From: an uncultured SAR324 cluster bacterium
Lineage (GTDB): Bacteria; SAR324; NAC60-12
NCBI GenBank assembly: GCA_905182865.1
Contig: CAJJCY010000003.1
Location: 457,740-521,739 of the forward strand
Direction of reading: 5' to 3'
Length of the DNA stretch: 64,000 nucleotides
Position 1 is the first letter of the stretch. Each line of letters opens with the position of its first letter. Shown here piece after piece: positions 26,191-35,944 of the stretch. Below the pieces are notes generated by a model. The model was not told the origin of the DNA. It was given only the letters and a program-made list of their open reading frames with translations, and did no database searches. The translations under genes were made by a program, and so were the position numbers.

Positions 26191-27129
26191 CCATGTCTCT
26201 TTTGCAGCCAGAAAATCATCAATAAATTGAGTTGTTTTCATTTTTTCGCGAGTCCATTGTGGTGCGACTAACTCATCCCAGCGCGAAGCAACTGCAGCTA
26301 AGCGGTGAACAGCAATATTTGGAGAAAGATTTTCAAGAAACAATGCAACTTTACGACTATATTCTTCCAGATCAACCGGTTTAAAAAGGGATTCACGATA
26401 CAACTTTTCCAGCGGGGTATTGCGGAGAACATGCAGGTTGTGTAATTTTACTCCATCAACTTTATGTTCAGACAGAATTTCTGCAGTTTTGCGAATTTGT
26501 GCATCAGTTTCGTCCGGAAGCCCAAACATCAAATGCACACACAAATTAACGTCCGGTAGTGTTTTCAATTTACGGATTGCTTTTAGAGAGGAAGCGCTGT
26601 CATGTCCACGTGAAAGAAACCGCAGTTGGGCATCGTCAAAAGTTTGTACACCCAGTTCAACGGACAGATAGTTATCTTGCGCGATTTCTGAAAATTTATG
26701 CAAAACTCTTTTGGGAAGGCAATCAGGACGAGTTCCCACTACAATTCCGACCACATCTTTTTCCTTCAAAGCCTCCTTGTAGAAGTATTCCAATTCCTTG
26801 AAACGTCCAAATGTGTTGGTGTAAGCTTGAAAATAGATCAAAAATTTTTCGGCTCGATAACGCTTACGGATAGCTTCTCGGTTAATTTGGATTTGTTCGC
26901 GGATAGGTTTTTCTCGTTGCTGGTGATAGGCGGCGGATCCCCATTCATCGCAAAAGATGCAGACTGCCGCCCCATTGTGACCTTCTCTGTTTGGACATGA
27001 TTTTGCGACAGAAACACTCACCTTAAATACTTTTTCGCCAAATCGTTCCAGATAGTGCTGACTAAGCGGACGGTAGCGCTTACCGTGTTTAAACACTCGG
27101 AATTGCTGCATGTAGTATTTGGCTTTCAA
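26167..27129 (-). CDS. Radical SAM protein, TIGR01212/YhcC type
   Basis: A 320-residue radical SAM protein. The cluster cysteines lie in KSCPNREGHNGAAVCIFCDE, the family's long-spaced CxnCxxC, followed by FQAYTNTFGRFKELEYFYKE, VVGTRPDCLP, LSVELGVQTFDD and VKLHNLHVLRNTPLEK. These match the YhcC/TIGR01212 proteins, and a role in tRNA modification is often proposed but not established. It follows rodZ by only 5 bp, so the two are probably cotranscribed. The frame is intact. Confidence 0.87.
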   Translation of the reverse strand: MKAKYYMQQFRVFKHGKRYRPLSQHYLERFGEKVFKVSVSVAKSCPNREGHNGAAVCIFCDEWGSAAYHQQREKPIREQIQINREAIRKRYRAEKFLIYFQAYTNTFGRFKELEYFYKEALKEKDVVGIVVGTRPDCLPKRVLHKFSEIAQDNYLSVELGVQTFDDAQLRFLSRGHDSASSLKAIRKLKTLPDVNLCVHLMFGLPDETDAQIRKTAEILSEHKVDGVKLHNLHVLRNTPLEKLYRESLFKPVDLEEYSRKVALFLENLSPNIAVHRLAAVASRWDELVAPQWTREKMKTTQFIDDFLAAKETWQGRCFEV

Positions 27130-27134
27130 GAAAT

Positions 27135-28097
27135 CTACGGTAACAAACTTGCGTCGATTACCCAGTCTGTAAGCAACTGATTAACGCGGTTAGTTTCTAT
27201 TTCTCTTCCATTCAACAAAACCCGTACAGCATGAGTATTTCCCAGTGTCAGCAGATATTGTTTTTTTGCTTCCCACTGCTGAATTTTATCTGCATCCAGG
27301 CGAACATCTTTAGTTTCTTTTTTATCTACTGCAATACTAATCCAAGTGTCTTCAGAGGCTTCTACCTCAAGAACAAGTGGCTCCACAGTGTTTTGAAGAG
27401 CTATGGGTTGAATTGTTTGTGTATTCTCAGTTTTTTGTTTTTCTACAAGAGTAATCTCCGTTGATACTTCAGGTATTTCAGGAGATGGCTCTGCAGGACT
27501 GACAGATTCCTGAATGGCTGGAGTGCTTTTCTGTACCGGTTCGATTATTGGTTCAACTTCAACTACCAGGGGTTTTGTTAATGTTTTATTGTCTCCGTTG
27601 AAAGAAATAGGAGTCTCCAAAAAGTAGAAGGAATAGACAAAGAATCCTCCAACAATAAGGACCAAAACTGTCAAAATTATTCCAATTGGCTTTGATTCCC
27701 TGTTTTCATAAACCGGCCTGAGCGATTTTAGGTTCAACGGTTCATTTTCATCATCGGATTTCAAAAGCCTGTCTGTTTTTTCAATAATGCCTGTATTTTC
27801 CAATTCCAAAAACAGGCAGTATGAGCGGACCAAGCCACGTAAAAATACTTGAGGCAGTACATTGCCCTTACACCCGTCTTCGATAGACTGTAGAGTGTTG
27901 ACAGGAATATGTAAATGTCCGGAAACACTTTCTAGTGAAAGATTTTTTGTAATTCGTGCTTCACTAATTTGTTGTCCAAGTAACTGAAGAGACTCTTCTT
28001 CCTCCGGAACAACTACTTCCTCTGAAATTATTTCATCTTCCAGGGGAATGAACTTTTCTTTCTTTGGGCCTGTCCTTACGACTATTTTTTTAGGCAT
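27135..28097 (-). CDS. rodZ: RodZ-like cell-shape protein
   Basis: A 320-residue bitopic protein with an N-terminal Xre-type helix-turn-helix (LGQQISEARITKNLSLESVS and GHLHIPVNTLQSIEDG), a basic stretch, one membrane segment (GIILTVLVLIVGGFFVYSFY), a Pro/Thr/Glu-rich linker and a C-terminal DUF4115-like beta domain (LEVEASEDTWISIAVD). RodZ links MreB filaments to the wall machinery. It is followed closely by the YhcC-type gene and preceded by a small unknown gene. The layout is full length. Confidence 0.88.
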   Translation of the reverse strand: MPKKIVVRTGPKKEKFIPLEDEIISEEVVVPEEEESLQLLGQQISEARITKNLSLESVSGHLHIPVNTLQSIEDGCKGNVLPQVFLRGLVRSYCLFLELENTGIIEKTDRLLKSDDENEPLNLKSLRPVYENRESKPIGIILTVLVLIVGGFFVYSFYFLETPISFNGDNKTLTKPLVVEVEPIIEPVQKSTPAIQESVSPAEPSPEIPEVSTEITLVEKQKTENTQTIQPIALQNTVEPLVLEVEASEDTWISIAVDKKETKDVRLDADKIQQWEAKKQYLLTLGNTHAVRVLLNGREIETNRVNQLLTDWVIDASLLP

Positions 28098-28105
28098 TCG
28101 TTATC

Positions 28106-28504
28106 TCAAAGTAAACTGTATCCAAAACGGGATAAAAACGCATCGAAGGTCATGGGTTTTCTGTAATTATGCTGATAGAGTAAGTGCAGTGCGGTGCTGA
28201 CAATTTCTTCAGGATATTTACGAATGGAAAAGCCGGATGCATCCTCTGCAAGACTTTTAGTTATTATATCATAATATGGAAGAGAATTTGAATTAGAATT
28301 TGTCCGCAAATAGGTTTCCACTTCAACACAAATTTGATCATACTGCATATCAGAAATAATTGACTCACCAAATTGGTAGCCGTATGGTACTGTAAAAATA
28401 TGTGTGCCTGCGGCGTACCCTGCCTCAATATGTAATATTGATTGTAAATGAAAAGAGCGTAGTCTGCATTTTAAACTTGATAGCATGGGGTAGTTGCAAA
28501 TCAT
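28106..28504 (-). CDS. Hypothetical protein upstream of rodZ
   Basis: A 132-residue protein that I do not recognise. It lies 8 bp upstream of rodZ on the same strand, a spacing that suggests joint transcription. It has no evident membrane segment, signal peptide or cysteine motif. The C-terminal half reads STALHLLYQHNYRKPMTFDA and looks helical. It may be a small adaptor of the rodZ unit, but this is only positional inference. Confidence 0.6.
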   Translation of the reverse strand: MICNYPMLSSLKCRLRSFHLQSILHIEAGYAAGTHIFTVPYGYQFGESIISDMQYDQICVEVETYLRTNSNSNSLPYYDIITKSLAEDASGFSIRKYPEEIVSTALHLLYQHNYRKPMTFDAFLSRFGYSLL

Positions 28505-28756
28505 TTTCTCTTATTTCAAATTAGAAGATTTTTATTATTTAGCAAGATTTTTCGGGTAATTTCTAACTCAAAACCATTTTAATCTTTAATCTCAACAATA
28601 ATTATTAAAGTTTTTTTGGTGCAGAATCTCTATGATCTCAGGAAAGGACTTGCATTTCTCATGATTATTTGGCAAAATTACATGTTCCAGTAAATGTATT
28701 TTACAGAAAAAACTCTGTTAATAATTCATTTTGCAGATTCAAATCATTACCCTAGT

Positions 28757-28761
28757 AGGAG
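28757..28761 (+). promoter_or_regulatory. Shine-Dalgarno of the thioredoxin gene
   Basis: AGGAG is 6 bp before the ATG at 28768 and fixes the start. The roughly 260-bp gap to the divergent unknown gene should hold both promoters, but I could not assign them. Confidence 0.75.
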
Positions 28762-28767
28762 CAATAT

Positions 28768-29094
28768 ATGGCAAGTGATCTGGTAATCCACCTTGAGGAT
28801 TCCAATTTTGAAGAAGAAACTAAATCGGGCTATGCCCTCATTGATTTTTGGGCAGCATGGTGTGGTCCGTGTGTGTCATTAGCACCATTGATCGATGAAA
28901 TTGCCGGAGATATGGAAGGCAAACTCAAAGTATGCAAGCTTGATGTCGATAAAAATATGGAGTCAGCAGCACGTTTTGGAGTACGCGGAATTCCTTACAT
29001 CGTCCTGCTCAAAGATGGGGAAGAAATAGACAGTGTTACTGGAAACGATCCATCCCGCGTTCGTGCACTGGCAGAACAGGCAAACGCTTCCTAA
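28768..29094 (+). CDS. trxA: Thioredoxin
   Basis: A 108-residue thioredoxin with the redox site WAAWCGPCVSL and the cis-Pro region VRGIPYIVLLKDG. It is a general disulphide reductant in the cytoplasm. The sequence starts close to the canonical fold, so it is soluble and unexported. truA starts 9 bp after its stop. Length and motifs are normal. Confidence 0.95.
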   Translation: MASDLVIHLEDSNFEEETKSGYALIDFWAAWCGPCVSLAPLIDEIAGDMEGKLKVCKLDVDKNMESAARFGVRGIPYIVLLKDGEEIDSVTGNDPSRVRALAEQANAS

Positions 29095-29102
29095 AAACCA
29101 CC

Positions 29103-29897
29103 GTGCCTTCTGCACAAAACTGGTTGCTTCTGCTGACCTATGAAGGGACCTGCTATCACGGATGGCAGGTTCAGCCAAACTCACCCACCATTGAAGATTC
29201 ACTTGAAAAGGCTGTCAAGCGTTTGACAGGAGAGACTGTGAAAGTTCATGGTGCAGGGCGGACCGACTCCGGAGTTCATGCCCTCAACTTCACAGCAAAT
29301 TTTACTGCAATAGCAGGAAACTTCAAAACGGCAGAAAAGTGGCGTGTTGCGCTTAATGCAGTTTTAACATGTATCTTGGTGTTGTAAACTCATTAACATT
29401 TTTTGCAGCAGCATCTTCATAATAAGAAAGTGCATTTTCAGTGTCCGCTAATTCCATATAAGCATCACCAATACAACCTAATGCTAAAGCTGAAAGTACA
29501 TATTGAGCAGGATTTGGATATTGATCAGATGCGCGAGGCCGCAAATTTATTAGTCGGCAAACATGATTTTTCCGCATTTCGCGCAGCAAGTTGTTCGTCA
29601 CCAAGTTCAGTTAAAGATCTCAGGGTAATAGAGATTTTGGAAGTTCGTTCCCGTCACTCTACTCTACAAATTGAAATGGAAGCCAATTCGTTTTTGCAGC
29701 ATATGGTACGCATAATTGCCGGAACTCTGGTTGAAGTAGGAAGGGGGTATAAAAGCGTCAAAGATGTTGCCAAAGCATTGGAGAGTGGTTTGCGAAAGCA
29801 GGCCGGAATTACCGCACCGCCTCAAGGGCTCTATTCATTGAGCGTGATTTATCCTGAAGGCATGATCAAGTGGCCTCTGGAAGTGCTCGATAAATAG
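29103..29897 (+). CDS. truA: tRNA pseudouridine synthase TruA, centre replaced by foreign sequence
   Basis: TruA makes pseudouridine 38-40 in tRNA anticodon arms. The N-terminus (GTG start) has [20 protein letters not shown] and the catalytic Asp in [18 protein letters not shown]; the frame stays normal to ALNAVL (29366). The C-terminus returns in frame with [29 protein letters not shown] and [19 protein letters not shown]. Between them, 29367-29508 bears no truA homology, and about 60 family residues (the HARFSA region) are absent. The opposite strand of this stretch encodes part of a TPR protein. This looks like a chimeric join, so the gene in the organism may be whole. Confidence 0.88.
29367..29508 (-). 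other. Foreign TPR-protein fragment embedded in truA
   Basis: On the minus strand this stretch is open throughout and reads [20 protein letters not shown], then [11 protein letters not shown] and [12 protein letters not shown]. This is a tetratricopeptide repeat of the style common in Bacteroidetes TPR proteins. It has no relation to truA, is more A+T rich than its surroundings, and replaces truA's middle. A chimera or misassembly is the leading explanation; a real micro-insertion is possible. Confidence 0.75.
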
Positions 29898-29907
29898 CTT
29901 AATCTTT

Positions 29908-31876
29908 ATGGAATTTAATCTTCAATCAGAATTCAAACCATCTGGAGATCAGCCTCAGGCCATTGAGGCTTTGGTAAATGGTGTAGAAGATAAACATAAG
30001 CACCAGGTTTTGCTGGGTATTACCGGTTCCGGAAAAACATTCGCGATGGCCAATGTTGTTCAGATACTGCAGCGCCCAACCCTGGTTATTGCGCATAATA
30101 AAACGCTTGCCGCCCAACTATACAACGAATTCCAAACCTTCTTTCCTGAAAATGCAGTTGAGTATTTTGTCAGCTATTATGACTACTACCAGCCGGAAGC
30201 TTATGTTCCCAGCCGTGATCTCTATATCGAAAAAGATACTGCTCTGAATGACGACCTCGACCGGCTACGTTTGTCGGCAACACGTTCGCTTTTGGAACGT
30301 CGGGATGTGCTGATTGTGGCCAGTGTTTCCTGTATTTATGGAATTGGCTCGCCTGAAAAATACGAAAAAATGCTGCTTATTTTAAAGGTTGGGGAACGAT
30401 TTTCGCGGCAGGTTATTCTGGAAAGACTTGTTGAACTACTCTACACCCGCAACGATATCGATTTTCACAGGGGGACTTTTAGGGTACGCGGAGATGTGAT
30501 TGATATTTATTTGGCAGAATCAGAGTCTGCAATTCGGGTCGAATTGTTTGGTGACGAAATCGAAAGCCTGGTTCGCTTCGACCCCCTGACCGGCAAAAAG
30601 CAGATGTCATATCAGCATTTTGTCATTTATCCTGCCTCGCATTATGTTGCTCCGGCAGAACATATTCCAGAAACATTGAGCTTGATCCGGGAAGAACTGC
30701 GCGAACGTCTCGAAGACTTGAATGCCCAAAACAAAATTCTGGAAGCACAGCGTCTTTTGCAGCGCACTGAGTACGATCTTGAAATGATTGAGCAGACTGG
30801 CTCATGTTCCGGAATCGAAAATTACAGTCGCATTATTGACCGGAGGGCCGCCGGAACTCCTCCGGCAACATTACTGAATTATTTTCCGGATGATTCGCTG
30901 ATTTTTGTGGATGAAAGTCACATGACGCTCCCGCAGCTTCGAGCCATGTACAAAGGGGACTTTTCAAGAAAATCGACTCTGGTGGAACACGGTTTCCGCC
31001 TGCCGTCTGCAATCGATAACCGTCCTCTCCAGTTTCCCGAATTTTGTCTGTTTCCACAAAGAATGATTTATGCTTCAGCAACTCCGGGAGATTATGAATT
31101 GGAACAAACCGAAGGTCAAATTGCAGAACTCGTTGTGCGTCCCACCGGTTTGCTTGAACCTATAATCGAAATACGTCCGGTGCAGGGACAAGTCGATGAT
31201 ATGCTGCATGAAATTCGTTTACGGGCAGGACGAAATGAACGGGTACTCATTACCACACTTACAAAACGGATGGCCGAAGACCTGACTGAATATTACGAAG
31301 ATCTTGATGTACGAGTACGCTACATTCATTCAGATGTGGATGTTGTGGAGAGGACTAAGATTTTGCACGATCTGCGGGCCGGAGAATTTGATGTTTTGGT
31401 TGGGATCAATCTTCTCCGGGAAGGTTTGGATTTACCGGAAGTGTCGCTGGTTGGAATTTTTGATGCAGACAAAGAAGGTTTTTTGCGTTCAGAAACCTCC
31501 CTAGTTCAAACAATCGGTCGAGCTGCTCGAAACTCTGAAGGCCGCGTCATAATGTATGCTGATAAAATAACCGGATCGATGGAACGCGCCATGGGCGAAA
31601 CGGGCCGTCGGCGCGAAAAACAGATAGAGCACAACCAAAAACACGGCATTGTTCCGAAAACCATTTTACGGAAAATCGCACCGTCTTTTGCGCCTGTCGA
31701 ACTGAATGACATGCTGGAAAGCGATTCTTATGCAGCGGAAGATACTCCTCTCTACGAAACAGTAATCAACATGGAAGAAAAAATTGCGGAATTTGAGGAG
31801 GAAATGCGCGAAGCTGCTGAATCCCTGGAATTTGAACGTGCTGCGGAATTGACGAGATCGGATTAGCATGAATTGA
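29908..31876 (+). CDS. uvrB: UvrABC excinuclease subunit B (last codons shifted)
   Basis: UvrB is the damage-verification helicase of nucleotide excision repair. Motifs: Walker [16 protein letters not shown], the beta-hairpin region [24 protein letters not shown]-type [29 protein letters not shown], and [17 protein letters not shown]. The terminal UVR domain begins [20 protein letters not shown], but the first frame ends after AELTRSD. Skipping one base near 31852 gives AELRDRI, the normal UVR motif, with a stop at 31876. So a one-base indel is likely and the true C-terminus may differ. The gene follows truA by 10 bp. Confidence 0.95.
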
Positions 31877-31921
31877 GGAAGAGTAGCAGGTTGAAAAATC
31901 TTAGTTAGAGAGCAAAGGTTT

Positions 31922-31947
31922 AACTTTTCCCAAACTGCATCAACGCT
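31922..31947 (-). pseudogene. Relic of a GT9 heptosyltransferase 3' end
   Basis: On the minus strand this stretch encodes SVDAVWEK followed by a short divergent tail. The same peptide and nearly the same bases (one mismatch and one indel over 26) occur at the end of the heptosyltransferase gene at 37935-37961. Only this small piece is present, so it is a truncated duplicate. It marks the left edge of the polysaccharide island. Confidence 0.5.
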
Positions 31948-32085
31948 CGAAGCTTTGAGATACTCACTTTTTGGAGAGAGCCACCTCCTCAAACAAATAC
32001 ATTTCTGCGGTAAAATTTCCGAGAAAAAGGATTTTAATTGAATTTAATTAATGCTGAAAGTAACCTTGCTGTGTAACGTCACAGT

Positions 32086-33489
32086 TTAACCGGTTCGCAT
32101 TGCAGGAGCTCGGCTATCGTGTATTAAGGGCCTGAGAAAATTTTCGAAACGTTCAGGAATATATGCCATATTATAACTGTTGTCATAATAGTGAATACGT
32201 TCCACCCGGTAAAGATCGGCTAATGTAAATTCCTTTTCCTGTTCTTTATATTCATAATATTTGTCAGCAATTTTTGCAGCAAGGACAAGTCCATCCAATA
32301 AAGCCATATAATAGTCCACAAGTTTTATATTAATTGATTTAAATCTTTTTTCCGTATCAGGATAGGCCTCATCAAAAAAATTTAATAACATGTTTCGATC
32401 AATGTTGGAGATTATTCCAAATTGGGTTGGTCTCTCATGAGGCTTAAAGAATTCGGCCCTGGTCTCAACAAATTCCGCAAAGTCACTCAATTGAAATTCA
32501 TTATTTCCGTAAAGGAATAAAACCATCAAATCTTTTCCATTTTTAAAATGAGCAAAAAAGTTAGAGGTTTGACTGAATGCAATCTGGCGTTTCAAAGTAA
32601 TTCCTGAGAAACAAGTTAATCCACTATCAGTTGTAAATTGGTATGCATGGGCATCCGTATCATCATCTGCAAAACCTGCAGCAACTGCGTAATCTCCTAA
32701 TGGAGTTCCAGGAAATGGGGAATAGAGTGCATTCCAATAGTAATCTTCTTTTCCGAAGTTTGACGTACACACAAGTTCCAGGCAAGTTAAAGATTCTTGA
32801 ATAGGATCATCGTAATAAAACTCTTCCCCATCTTTATCAATCAGAGACAATTTACTTTGGATTGGGTTCACTACTTGAGACGGTCGTAAAACAGGGAGCC
32901 CAATTATGGATTGCGTCCGCAATGGGATATTACTGTCTTTCACATTATGAATTGCATCCAGTATGGTATTGTTGTTTTCATGGCGATCAAGAAGGAGTTT
33001 TCTGATTTTAGGATTTCCGGACTCAATCGCCATTGAAATCCCAGCAACAAGTCCTTTATCAGAAATCATTTCAATTCTCTCTTTTCCTTTCTTTCCAGCT
33101 AACATTGCTGGTCTAGCTTGAATATAGAAAGGAATTCTTACCCTATCCAACCACTGATTTTTCAGCTGGTCCCACCATTTCATATTATTTAAGGAAATAT
33201 CTGCCTGATCAAATACAGCTGTCGTTTTAACACCATATATATCATCCAAAGCAAGTATTTCCTCTCCCTCTTGGATAACGGTTTCCAATAATCGATCTTG
33301 AATAATACTGGGTGGTCTCACACCCACCTCACTATATGCTTCACGCAGGTTATCAATAAGAGAACTCACATAACAATAAGTACACGAATAACTACACCCC
33401 AAAGCAGTCAAAATGGATTTAATTCTACTTAATGCATATTTTTTTGTCTCATCCGAGAATTCAAAAGTATCCTTATAAAATTTTTCCAA
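32086..33489 (-). CDS. Radical SAM protein, possibly missing an N-terminal domain
   Basis: A 467-residue radical SAM protein with the cluster motif TALGCSYSCTYCYV (Cx3Cx2C) about 30 residues from the start, then GISMAIESGNPKIRKLLLD typical of the SAM-binding strand. The C-terminal half has no domain I recognise. Many proteins with this type of motif carry an N-terminal cobalamin-binding domain; none is visible here. The start codon is TTG, and an in-frame stretch continues upstream for about 14 codons (KIKFCPTSG) to a stop near 33530, so the true start may be earlier or the gene truncated. It is at the left end of the polysaccharide island. Substrate unknown. Confidence 0.72.
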   Translation of the reverse strand: MEKFYKDTFEFSDETKKYALSRIKSILTALGCSYSCTYCYVSSLIDNLREAYSEVGVRPPSIIQDRLLETVIQEGEEILALDDIYGVKTTAVFDQADISLNNMKWWDQLKNQWLDRVRIPFYIQARPAMLAGKKGKERIEMISDKGLVAGISMAIESGNPKIRKLLLDRHENNNTILDAIHNVKDSNIPLRTQSIIGLPVLRPSQVVNPIQSKLSLIDKDGEEFYYDDPIQESLTCLELVCTSNFGKEDYYWNALYSPFPGTPLGDYAVAAGFADDDTDAHAYQFTTDSGLTCFSGITLKRQIAFSQTSNFFAHFKNGKDLMVLFLYGNNEFQLSDFAEFVETRAEFFKPHERPTQFGIISNIDRNMLLNFFDEAYPDTEKRFKSINIKLVDYYMALLDGLVLAAKIADKYYEYKEQEKEFTLADLYRVERIHYYDNSYNMAYIPERFENFLRPLIHDSRAPAMRTG

Positions 33490-33907
33490 GCCGCTAGTAG
33501 GACAAAATTTGATTTTTGGAGAACTAATTATTTAAATTCGTTTTGTAAAGGAATGTAAAAGGTAGTAACAGTAATTTTCTTTATGAATTAAATAATGCAG
33601 AAATCTACATATAATTTTTGGTATTTAAGGAAGCATGTGTTATAAATTAATATCACCTCACCCAAACTACTATAACATTATGTTGCTTAAAACAAGTTCC
33701 AGAGACGCTGGATAGCATTCCACTTCAAATTATAAGTCAAGCCATGACATTTTTTCCCTACTCTCTGAAATATCCCAATTGATTTTATTCTTGATCCTTT
33801 TTGATTTTATTATTACTTTCCAATATTGATCTGTCTTCTAGGACAGACGCTGAATGTAGGATAAATACGCTAACATATTGATTCTAAAAACTATCACAAT
33901 TTAAATT
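33490..33907. other. A+T-rich intergenic region, 418 bp
   Basis: This gap separates the divergent radical SAM gene and the multispanning membrane protein. It is strongly A+T rich and probably holds both promoters. I see no RNA gene, repeat or coding frame that stands out. Confidence 0.4.
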
Positions 33908-35371
33908 ATGCTTTCTATCTTTTTCCTATGGGGAGTAATCCTGTTCTGCTCCATTCCTCTAGGTCTTTTTATTTTAAATAATTTGAAAGTGAGTTTTTTA
34001 TCTCGCTCTTTTGATAAATTTATTATTTCGTTCTGGATTGGGATTTCAATTATTGGGTTAATTCAGCTTTTCCTTTCTGGATGGTTTGTACTAACCCTAT
34101 GGTTTCCTCTCGCTTTTAGTCTACTATCTCTCTCTTTGATACAAAATACGGAGATAAAGTTAGAATTGACGATTTGGTGGAAAAACTTTTTTATTCAGAA
34201 AAGTAATTTTTTGGGAGGAGTTTTTTTACTATTTTCATCAGTATTTTATATGGTCAGTTCCCCAATTGTTTGGGATGATACTGGTGGATACCATATAGGG
34301 AACATTGAATGGCTATCTCAATATGGAATAACCTATGGAATTGGCCTAATTCATAACAGACTAGCATTATTATCTTCATGGAATACTGTTATTGCTACAT
34401 TCAATCATGGAGTATTTGAACACCGGGTTTTTTCAATTACAAATGGCCTTTTACTTTTTCTATTACTATTACAAATCGTAGTTTTATTGAAACGACTTTC
34501 TTCAAATCATAGGAAAAAAAGTGATGCCTACCTTTTAATTTTTATAGGATTAGTTTTAATGATATCCTTATATAAGAAGATGTTTCACTCTGCTTCTTCT
34601 GATATTGCAAGTTATTTTGTAACTATTTTTGTTTCTTGGTTAATCATACTCATTTTAGAAGCAAGAAAACAAAATAAGAGAGAAGTGCTGGGAATAGAGT
34701 TACCATTTCTTCTTTCCACTCTTGCTATCGGGTTTAAATTTGCGATACTTCCAGTTGTAGTCGCCAGCTTTGTTTTATATTTCTTTCTCAGTAAAAATAA
34801 AATTAAACCTTTATTATTTTCTTTTCTTTCAGGACTTATTGTATTAGGAATGATTGCTTCTTCAGGGTATAAAGCCTCAGGTTGTTTCTGGTTTCCAGCT
34901 CCTATATGTGTAGAGACCCCTTGGGGTCTAGGGGAGCAGGAAGCCACTCGCTTGTCCAAAGTAATCCACGATGTTGCGGTAGATGCTTATGGGCTTGTTC
35001 CCGAAGATAAAATTCATTCTATATCATGGATTTGGTATTGGGCAAAAGCTACAAAATCCAACTTTATTGCTTTTATATTGGTATTGCTATCTGCCCTGTT
35101 ACTGCTTAAGGGAATACTGGTTAAGCCTGAAGAGAGACACCCTGCTATGTATTGGCTTTTTGGTATAGGGGTTTCTGGAGTTGCATTTCTTTTATTGAAA
35201 GCTCCTGACCCAAGGCATAACTGGAGTTACTTTCTTATAATCCCCGCCATTTCTCCTATGATTTTTTCAGTAAATATCCTGAGAAAATCTGGGTTTGGAC
35301 TTTCTTATCTTTCTTCACGCCATTGGCGACTGAGGAAAGCGGCTACGAAAAAACGAAACCATGTTAAGTAA
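33908..35371 (+). CDS. Multispanning membrane protein (LIC_10190-like, glycan biosynthesis context)
   Basis: A 487-residue protein with at least ten hydrophobic segments. A soluble loop reads WDDTGGYHIGNIEWLSQYGI then IGLIHNRLALLSSWNTVIA, which matches the pattern of LIC_10190-type membrane proteins (YHxxxxxWLSxYGxxxGxxxLHxRLxxxSxW). Those are thought to act in polymer or glycan assembly, but their reaction is unproven. A later ASGCFWFPAPICVETPWGLG also fits. It is on the plus strand, opposite to most of the island. Its end overlaps a gene fragment with the same orientation. Confidence 0.7.
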   Translation: MLSIFFLWGVILFCSIPLGLFILNNLKVSFLSRSFDKFIISFWIGISIIGLIQLFLSGWFVLTLWFPLAFSLLSLSLIQNTEIKLELTIWWKNFFIQKSNFLGGVFLLFSSVFYMVSSPIVWDDTGGYHIGNIEWLSQYGITYGIGLIHNRLALLSSWNTVIATFNHGVFEHRVFSITNGLLLFLLLLQIVVLLKRLSSNHRKKSDAYLLIFIGLVLMISLYKKMFHSASSDIASYFVTIFVSWLIILILEARKQNKREVLGIELPFLLSTLAIGFKFAILPVVVASFVLYFFLSKNKIKPLLFSFLSGLIVLGMIASSGYKASGCFWFPAPICVETPWGLGEQEATRLSKVIHDVAVDAYGLVPEDKIHSISWIWYWAKATKSNFIAFILVLLSALLLLKGILVKPEERHPAMYWLFGIGVSGVAFLLLKAPDPRHNWSYFLIIPAISPMIFSVNILRKSGFGLSYLSSRHWRLRKAATKKRNHVK

Positions 35372-35750
35372 AAAAGAATTATTAAACTTAATAGAAACAA
35401 GACAAATAAAAACAGAGCTAAGTTCTGGTTTTTTTATCCCACCTAAGGTCATTCCTTTTTCACAAAATAGGTCTAGTCACACAGAGTTTGAACTAGTACC
35501 TTTTCAGCTTATTAAAAAGAAAGCTGGGGATTTAGATTATTATATTCCTAAAACAGGTAACTCTTGTTGGATTGCCCCTCTTCCTTGCGCCAATATTATT
35601 ATCAAGAAGAAGTTGCAGTTAAAAAACCCTAAAGTAGGGCTTCTAGAGGGGATTGTCAAGAAGTAGCTTTTTATATTCAATGGTAAAGCTCGCGGTATAG
35701 ATGATTTTAGATATTTACTTTTGCCTAGGGCAAATATACAACAATGACTG
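35361..35750 (+). repeat. Copy A of a duplicated gene fragment (direct repeat)
   Basis: The first part is open (35361-35666, 101 codons): SSHTEFELVPFQLIKKKAGD, APLPCANIIIKKKLQL, GLLEGI. It then runs out of frame into bases whose other frame gives IDDFRYLLLP. Copy B, at 37590-37881 in the same direction, matches over about 290 bp at roughly three-quarters identity, and both end ATGACTGAAAA. Each has different lesions, so neither is intact; I do not recognise the protein. Together they flank the methyltransferase-GT2 pair. Confidence 0.75.
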
Positions 35751-35944
35751 AAAAATTTAAATCCTCAAAGTGTCAATTTAAATGAAACGCAGACTAAAGC
35801 CACTCAAGATCATTATGGATCTCCCTGAACGGATTTCGACACAATTCAAAACCGAAGAAGATCGTATAAAGTTGAAATACTTGTATCTTGCTATTTAATA
35901 ATAGACTGTTTAATCGTGATACAGTACTAGCTTTAAAGATAATT

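Noticed and set aside
33490..33907. Integrase, transposase or tRNA at the island edge
   Set aside because: I found no such gene, no clear tRNA T-loop sequence and no terminal inverted repeat; the boundary is only marked by the GT9 relic.
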